Source: UBA1049 sp964525815 (lineage in GTDB: Bacteria > Bacillota > Clostridia > Oscillospirales > CAG-382). From it: DNA of 63,537 nucleotides. Shown here piece by piece: positions 60,078-63,537 of this stretch (position 1 is the first letter of the stretch; every line of letters starts with the position of its first letter). A model generated the notes under the pieces. That model did no database searches. It worked only from the letters and a program-made list of their open reading frames with translations, and was not told where the DNA came from. The stretch covers positions 1-63,537 of the forward strand of contig CAZGJQ010000001.1 in assembly GCA_964525815.1 (NCBI GenBank), read 5' to 3'. A program made the position numbers and the translations under genes.

Positions 60078-60329
60078 ATGCAGGATTCGATGATTACCTA
60101 CATGAAGAATATTGACCTTAAAGATATCAACCGTGATGAGCTGGTGGACATCCGTGATGTTAAGGTAAATACGGCACTTCCCAAACGGGAGCGTGCCGTT
60201 GATTTTATCCGCCAGATTGGAAATCCATATTGCTACAAGCACGGCAAATATGTGGTAAAGGTCGGCTTCTCCGATACAGAGGTATCCTTGGAGGAACGAC
60301 TTGCCGGGTACATTCGCTCGAAGTGCTGA
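60078..60329 (+). CDS. DUF6870-like protein
   Basis: 83 residues, AAAGGAGG before ATG. The blocks NIDLKDINRDELVDIRDVKV, LPKRERAVDFIRQIGNPYCY and VKVGFSDTEVSLEERL match the small DUF6870 family of Clostridia ICEs. Function unknown. It lies between the toxin and the recombinases. Confidence 0.75.
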   Translation: MQDSMITYMKNIDLKDINRDELVDIRDVKVNTALPKRERAVDFIRQIGNPYCYKHGKYVVKVGFSDTEVSLEERLAGYIRSKC

Positions 60330-60432
60330 CATCCTCGACAGCATGGGACGGAATAAGTAAAATACAGGCAGGACTAAAACGACGCTCCAAGCTCGGTGGT
60401 TTTGCCATTACTGAGATAAGGAGTGTACAATC

Positions 60433-62064
60433 ATGCTAAATACGCAGAAAAAGATTTGGAATGCCACACTCTATCTCCGTCTGTCCCGTGACGATGGCGA
60501 TAAGGAGGAGTCCAACAGCATTACCGGACAGCGTGAGCTGCTCCGGGACTACATATCGCAACGCCCCGAACTCAGGGAGTATGCGGTAAGGGTTGACGAT
60601 GGTTTTTCCGGTTCAACCTTTGAAAGACCGAGTTTTCAGAAAATGATTGAGGATGTTAAAGCAGGACGAACGGACTGCATTATCGTCAAAGACCTCAGCC
60701 GCTTCGGTCGTAACTATCTGGATGCCGGTGAGTATATCGAAAAGATATTCCCATTCCTCGGTGTCCGCTTCATTGCTGTCAATGACCATTATGACAGCCT
60801 CGGAGACAAGAAAGCCTCCGATGACTTAATTATTCCGATCAAAAACCTTATCAACGAAGCCTATTGCCGTGATATATCGGTGAAGATTCGCTCTCAGCTT
60901 GAAATCAAGCGAAAGAACGGCCAGTTCCTCGGCTCCTTTGCCACCTTTGGCTATCTTAAAGATGAACAAAACAAAAACAAGCTGGTCGTTGATGAGTACG
61001 CTGCCGATATTGTTCGTGACATCTTCAAATGGAAATTGGAGGGTGTCAGCCCACAGGATATAGCCGATACCCTTAATAAGCTGGGTGTCCTCTCTCCGAT
61101 GGAATACAAACGCTCCCTTGGGATGAAGTTCACCACTTCTTTTAAGACCAACACCAAAGCCTTATGGTCTGCAGGTACGGTGATTCGTATTCTAAAAAAC
61201 CCGATTTATACCGGCGTTCTCGTGCAAGGCAAGGAAACCACACCAAGCTATAAGGTTCATAAACGCATTACCAAGGATGAAAGCGAGTGGATTGTCATAG
61301 AGGACAGTCACGAAGCCATCATTACAAAAATTGACTTTAACAGCGTTCAAAAGATATTGAAACTGGATACCCGCCGCAGTCCGGATGACGAAGCGGTTCA
61401 GTTATTCAGCGGTATGGTGTTCTGTGGCGATTGCGGTGCCAGTATGGTTCGTAAAACCGTTCCCGCAGGCGGCAGGAAATATATTTATTATGTTTGCTCT
61501 GCCCATAAGCAGGACAAAAACTGCTCTCCCCATCGAATGAGAGATACAGTCCTTGAGGGAATCGTGCTGGACAGCTTGAAACAGCACATCCGTGAGGTAG
61601 TGGATATGAGCGAGCTGATAGAGATTACAGACACAGCTCCGCTTCGTACCGCACAGGCTCAAAAGGTTCAAAGGCAGCTTGACAAAAAGCACGAGGAATA
61701 TGAGAAACTCCAAAAACTGCTGATGTCGCTGTATGAAAACCTTACGGACGGTATTATCGACCGTGAGGAATATGCACGGCTAAAACAAAGCTTTGCCATC
61801 CGTGCCGATGAAACTGAAAAGCAGATGGACGCTCTCAGAGAAAGCCTTACCGATATTCAAAATCATGGTACGGAAAATGCGTGGACGGATGAGTTCATCA
61901 AACGGCAAGGATTGACGGCTCTTGACCGTGCCGTGGTGGTTGCACTGATAGATAAAATCTTGATACACAGCGATGATGTGCTGGAAATCATTTATCGCTG
62001 GCAGGATGAGTTTGCTTGGCAGATTGACATTCTTAGGAGTGCAAGGCTGCGGGAGGTAGTATAA
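60433..62064 (+). CDS. Large serine recombinase 1
   Basis: 543 residues, AAGGAG before ATG. Resolvase catalytic domain with the active Ser in LYLRLSRDDGDKEE near residue 18, the helix E region IVKDLSRFGRNYLDAGEYIE and Arg residues intact. A recombinase domain follows (LGSFATFGYLKDEQNKNKLV), then a zinc ribbon CGDCGASM ... CSAHKQDKNC near 330-360, and a coiled-coil tail. Large serine recombinases excise and integrate Tn1549/TndX-type elements. It runs directly into a second recombinase. Confidence 0.93.
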   Translation: MLNTQKKIWNATLYLRLSRDDGDKEESNSITGQRELLRDYISQRPELREYAVRVDDGFSGSTFERPSFQKMIEDVKAGRTDCIIVKDLSRFGRNYLDAGEYIEKIFPFLGVRFIAVNDHYDSLGDKKASDDLIIPIKNLINEAYCRDISVKIRSQLEIKRKNGQFLGSFATFGYLKDEQNKNKLVVDEYAADIVRDIFKWKLEGVSPQDIADTLNKLGVLSPMEYKRSLGMKFTTSFKTNTKALWSAGTVIRILKNPIYTGVLVQGKETTPSYKVHKRITKDESEWIVIEDSHEAIITKIDFNSVQKILKLDTRRSPDDEAVQLFSGMVFCGDCGASMVRKTVPAGGRKYIYYVCSAHKQDKNCSPHRMRDTVLEGIVLDSLKQHIREVVDMSELIEITDTAPLRTAQAQKVQRQLDKKHEEYEKLQKLLMSLYENLTDGIIDREEYARLKQSFAIRADETEKQMDALRESLTDIQNHGTENAWTDEFIKRQGLTALDRAVVVALIDKILIHSDDVLEIIYRWQDEFAWQIDILRSARLREVV

Positions 62065-63537
62065 ATGGCAAGGACAAAACGAAAGACAAATCCGCTTGTG
62101 CAGGAGGTGGCGACTCCCGCACCGGAAAAGAGAATATACAAAACAGCCGCCTATGTTCGCTTGTCCGTAGAAGACAGCGGAAAGCCAGGTACAGATACTA
62201 TTGAGGGACAAAAGGCTCTGCTGACCTCTTTTATTGAAAGCAAGGAAACGATGGAGCTTGTTTCTCTGTTCTGTGACAACGGGCGAACCGGCACGGACTT
62301 TGACCGCCCTCAGTTTGAGAAAATGATGGATGAGGTCCGCAGAGGTCGTATTGATTGCATCGTAGTGAAAGACCTATCCCGTTTCGGTCGCAACTATAAA
62401 GAAACCGGCAATTACCTGGAGCGTATCTTTCCGTTTCTCGGCGTTCGCTTCATCGCCGTCAATGACAATTTCGATACGCTGACGGCAGAACGGACGCAGG
62501 ATGGCTATATCGTGCCTCTCAAAAACCTTATCAACGAGGTTTATAGCAAAGATATTTCTAAAAAATCTGCATCTGCTCTCCATGTCAAGCAACAGAACGG
62601 TGAGTTCATCGGAGCGTGGGCACCGTATGGATACAGCAAAGACCCCGACAATAAGCACCACCTTGTTATTAACGAGGAAACAGCTCCCGTCGTACAGCAG
62701 ATATTCCGCTTACGTTATGAGGGTATCAGCGTGGTGCGGATAGGCAGGCGGCTCAACGATGCCGGTATTCTTTCCCCCTCGGCATATCTCTACGAAACAG
62801 GCGAGGTCAAGACAGAGAAATACAAGGGTGTGCTGTGGCATACGCAGATTATCAAGAGCATTTTAGCACATCCGGTTTACATAGGTCACATGGTTCAAGG
62901 GCGCAAAAGGCAGTCCTTTTATGAGGGTAAACGACAGACCTATGTGGACGAAGCCGACTGGATTATCGTCCGAAATACCCACGAACCGATTATTGATGAA
63001 GAAACCTTTGAGACGGTTCAGAAAATTGCATATCAAAAAAAGAGGGAATACAACGACCGCCTTGGAAAGTTCTCACATCTGGAACACACTGAGAATATTC
63101 TGCAAGGGCTTGTATGGTGTCCGAACTGCCAAAGACCGATGGTTCGATACAAGAATGTAAGCCACGAGAAAAAGCTGTGGTACACCTATATCTGCCCCAG
63201 TCATGCTGATGACCCTGCCCGCTGCTCCTTTGTGAGCATCCGTGAGGATGAACTGAATGAGGTGCTCTTTACGGCCATACAGTCACAGATAGATATAGCT
63301 GCGGATATGGAAGCGGTGGTGAAGAAGCTGAACGCACAACCGGACTACCGCCGTCAGCGTTCCGATTCCACAGCAAAGTTGGAAATGGCAAGGCGTACTC
63401 TAAAGCGTACCCATTCTCTCTATGACAGCCTGTATCAGAACTATGTGGAACAGCTTATGACCGAGCAAGAATATGTAACCCTCAAAGCAAGGTACAAAGC
63501 TGAAGCTGAGGAAGCCGAAAGGCTAATTGCCGTTTTG
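62065..63537 (+). CDS. Large serine recombinase 2 (3' end outside window)
   Basis: 491 codons, open at the window edge; the ATG comes directly after the previous stop. The catalytic Ser is in AAYVRLSVEDSGKPGTD near residue 32, with IVVKDLSRFGRNYKETGNYL. The recombinase domain, zinc ribbon CPNCQRPM ... CPSHADDPARC and start of the coiled coil are present. Similar in layout to recombinase 1 but clearly diverged. Tandem pairs may act together, one possibly as the directionality partner; the attachment site should lie beyond the window. Confidence 0.92.
   Translation, partial: MARTKRKTNPLVQEVATPAPEKRIYKTAAYVRLSVEDSGKPGTDTIEGQKALLTSFIESKETMELVSLFCDNGRTGTDFDRPQFEKMMDEVRRGRIDCIVVKDLSRFGRNYKETGNYLERIFPFLGVRFIAVNDNFDTLTAERTQDGYIVPLKNLINEVYSKDISKKSASALHVKQQNGEFIGAWAPYGYSKDPDNKHHLVINEETAPVVQQIFRLRYEGISVVRIGRRLNDAGILSPSAYLYETGEVKTEKYKGVLWHTQIIKSILAHPVYIGHMVQGRKRQSFYEGKRQTYVDEADWIIVRNTHEPIIDEETFETVQKIAYQKKREYNDRLGKFSHLEHTENILQGLVWCPNCQRPMVRYKNVSHEKKLWYTYICPSHADDPARCSFVSIREDELNEVLFTAIQSQIDIAADMEAVVKKLNAQPDYRRQRSDSTAKLEMARRTLKRTHSLYDSLYQNYVEQLMTEQEYVTLKARYKAEAEEAERLIAVL

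Overview
The window looks like most of one large integrative and conjugative element (ICE) of the Tn1549/CTn type from a gut Clostridia-class Firmicute (Lachnospiraceae/Oscillospiraceae-like). The evidence is the set of family-typical genes: PcfB, VirD4, Maff2 pilin-like protein, CD1112-family VirB6, PrgI, VirB4, NlpC/P60 CD1108-like, DUF4315, DUF4366, TopB, YodL, a giant methylase-helicase, TnpV, DUF3846, DUF3849, MobC, relaxase and paired large serine recombinases. Shine-Dalgarno sites are strong, TTG starts are common and GC is moderate. The left end of the element and the 3' end of the last recombinase lie outside the window. No rRNA, tRNA or CRISPR array was seen.

Layout. 0.2-16.3 kb: a replication/regulation HTH protein, then the mating-pore and coupling operon (all + strand). 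Its virD4 gene is split by a 2.8-kb group II intron that carries an RT-maturase-HNH protein. 16.3-21.3 kb: cargo and processing genes, namely a GNAT acetyltransferase behind an attenuator with a leader peptide, a YodL/ArdC-like metalloprotease-type protein, and a divergent CsoR-type repressor with an EamA-family transporter bearing a His-rich tail. 21.3-33.6 kb: the 2917-residue methylase-helicase (with tnpV nested in another frame), DUF3846, DUF3849, MobC, a small membrane protein and the relaxase.

33.75-50.4 kb (all - strand): a defence island that reads as one long operon from a single XRE-linked promoter. Gene order in transcription is XRE, PLD-like/SNF2 helicase, DUF4391, coiled-coil-TIR, type III-like Mod, AbiJ-like protein, type III-like Res, SIMPL, DUF6508, DUF262-HNH and DUF262. 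The core genes overlap or abut, and the TIR and AbiJ-like genes sit inside the R-M core, so they appear to be part of one system rather than a loose cluster. I consider this the best candidate for an undescribed system in the window.

50.5-55.4 kb (- strand): YolD-like and Y-family polymerase genes, an AT-rich orphan with a PD-(D/E)XK signature, a flavodoxin C-terminal remnant, and an ImmA/XRE pair facing a divergent promoter region with three related operators. 55.4-63.5 kb (+ strand): a small unknown protein, a second ImmA, a zinc-ribbon protein, a hairpin-rich untranslated region, a sigma-like regulator, a 456-nt structured gene-free region, ParB-like and DUF6551 proteins, a PemK/MazF toxin, DUF6870 and two tandem large serine recombinases.

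How it may work together (inference): XRE/ImmA and the sigma-like protein control excision by the recombinases. The relaxase, MobC, TopB and giant helicase process the DNA. VirD4 (after intron splicing) and the VirB4/B6/Maff2/PrgI/NlpC machinery export it. A short PSVLxKL peptide recurs in six otherwise unrelated element proteins and may be a shared docking tag. All family assignments are from reading the protein sequences; no database search was run.
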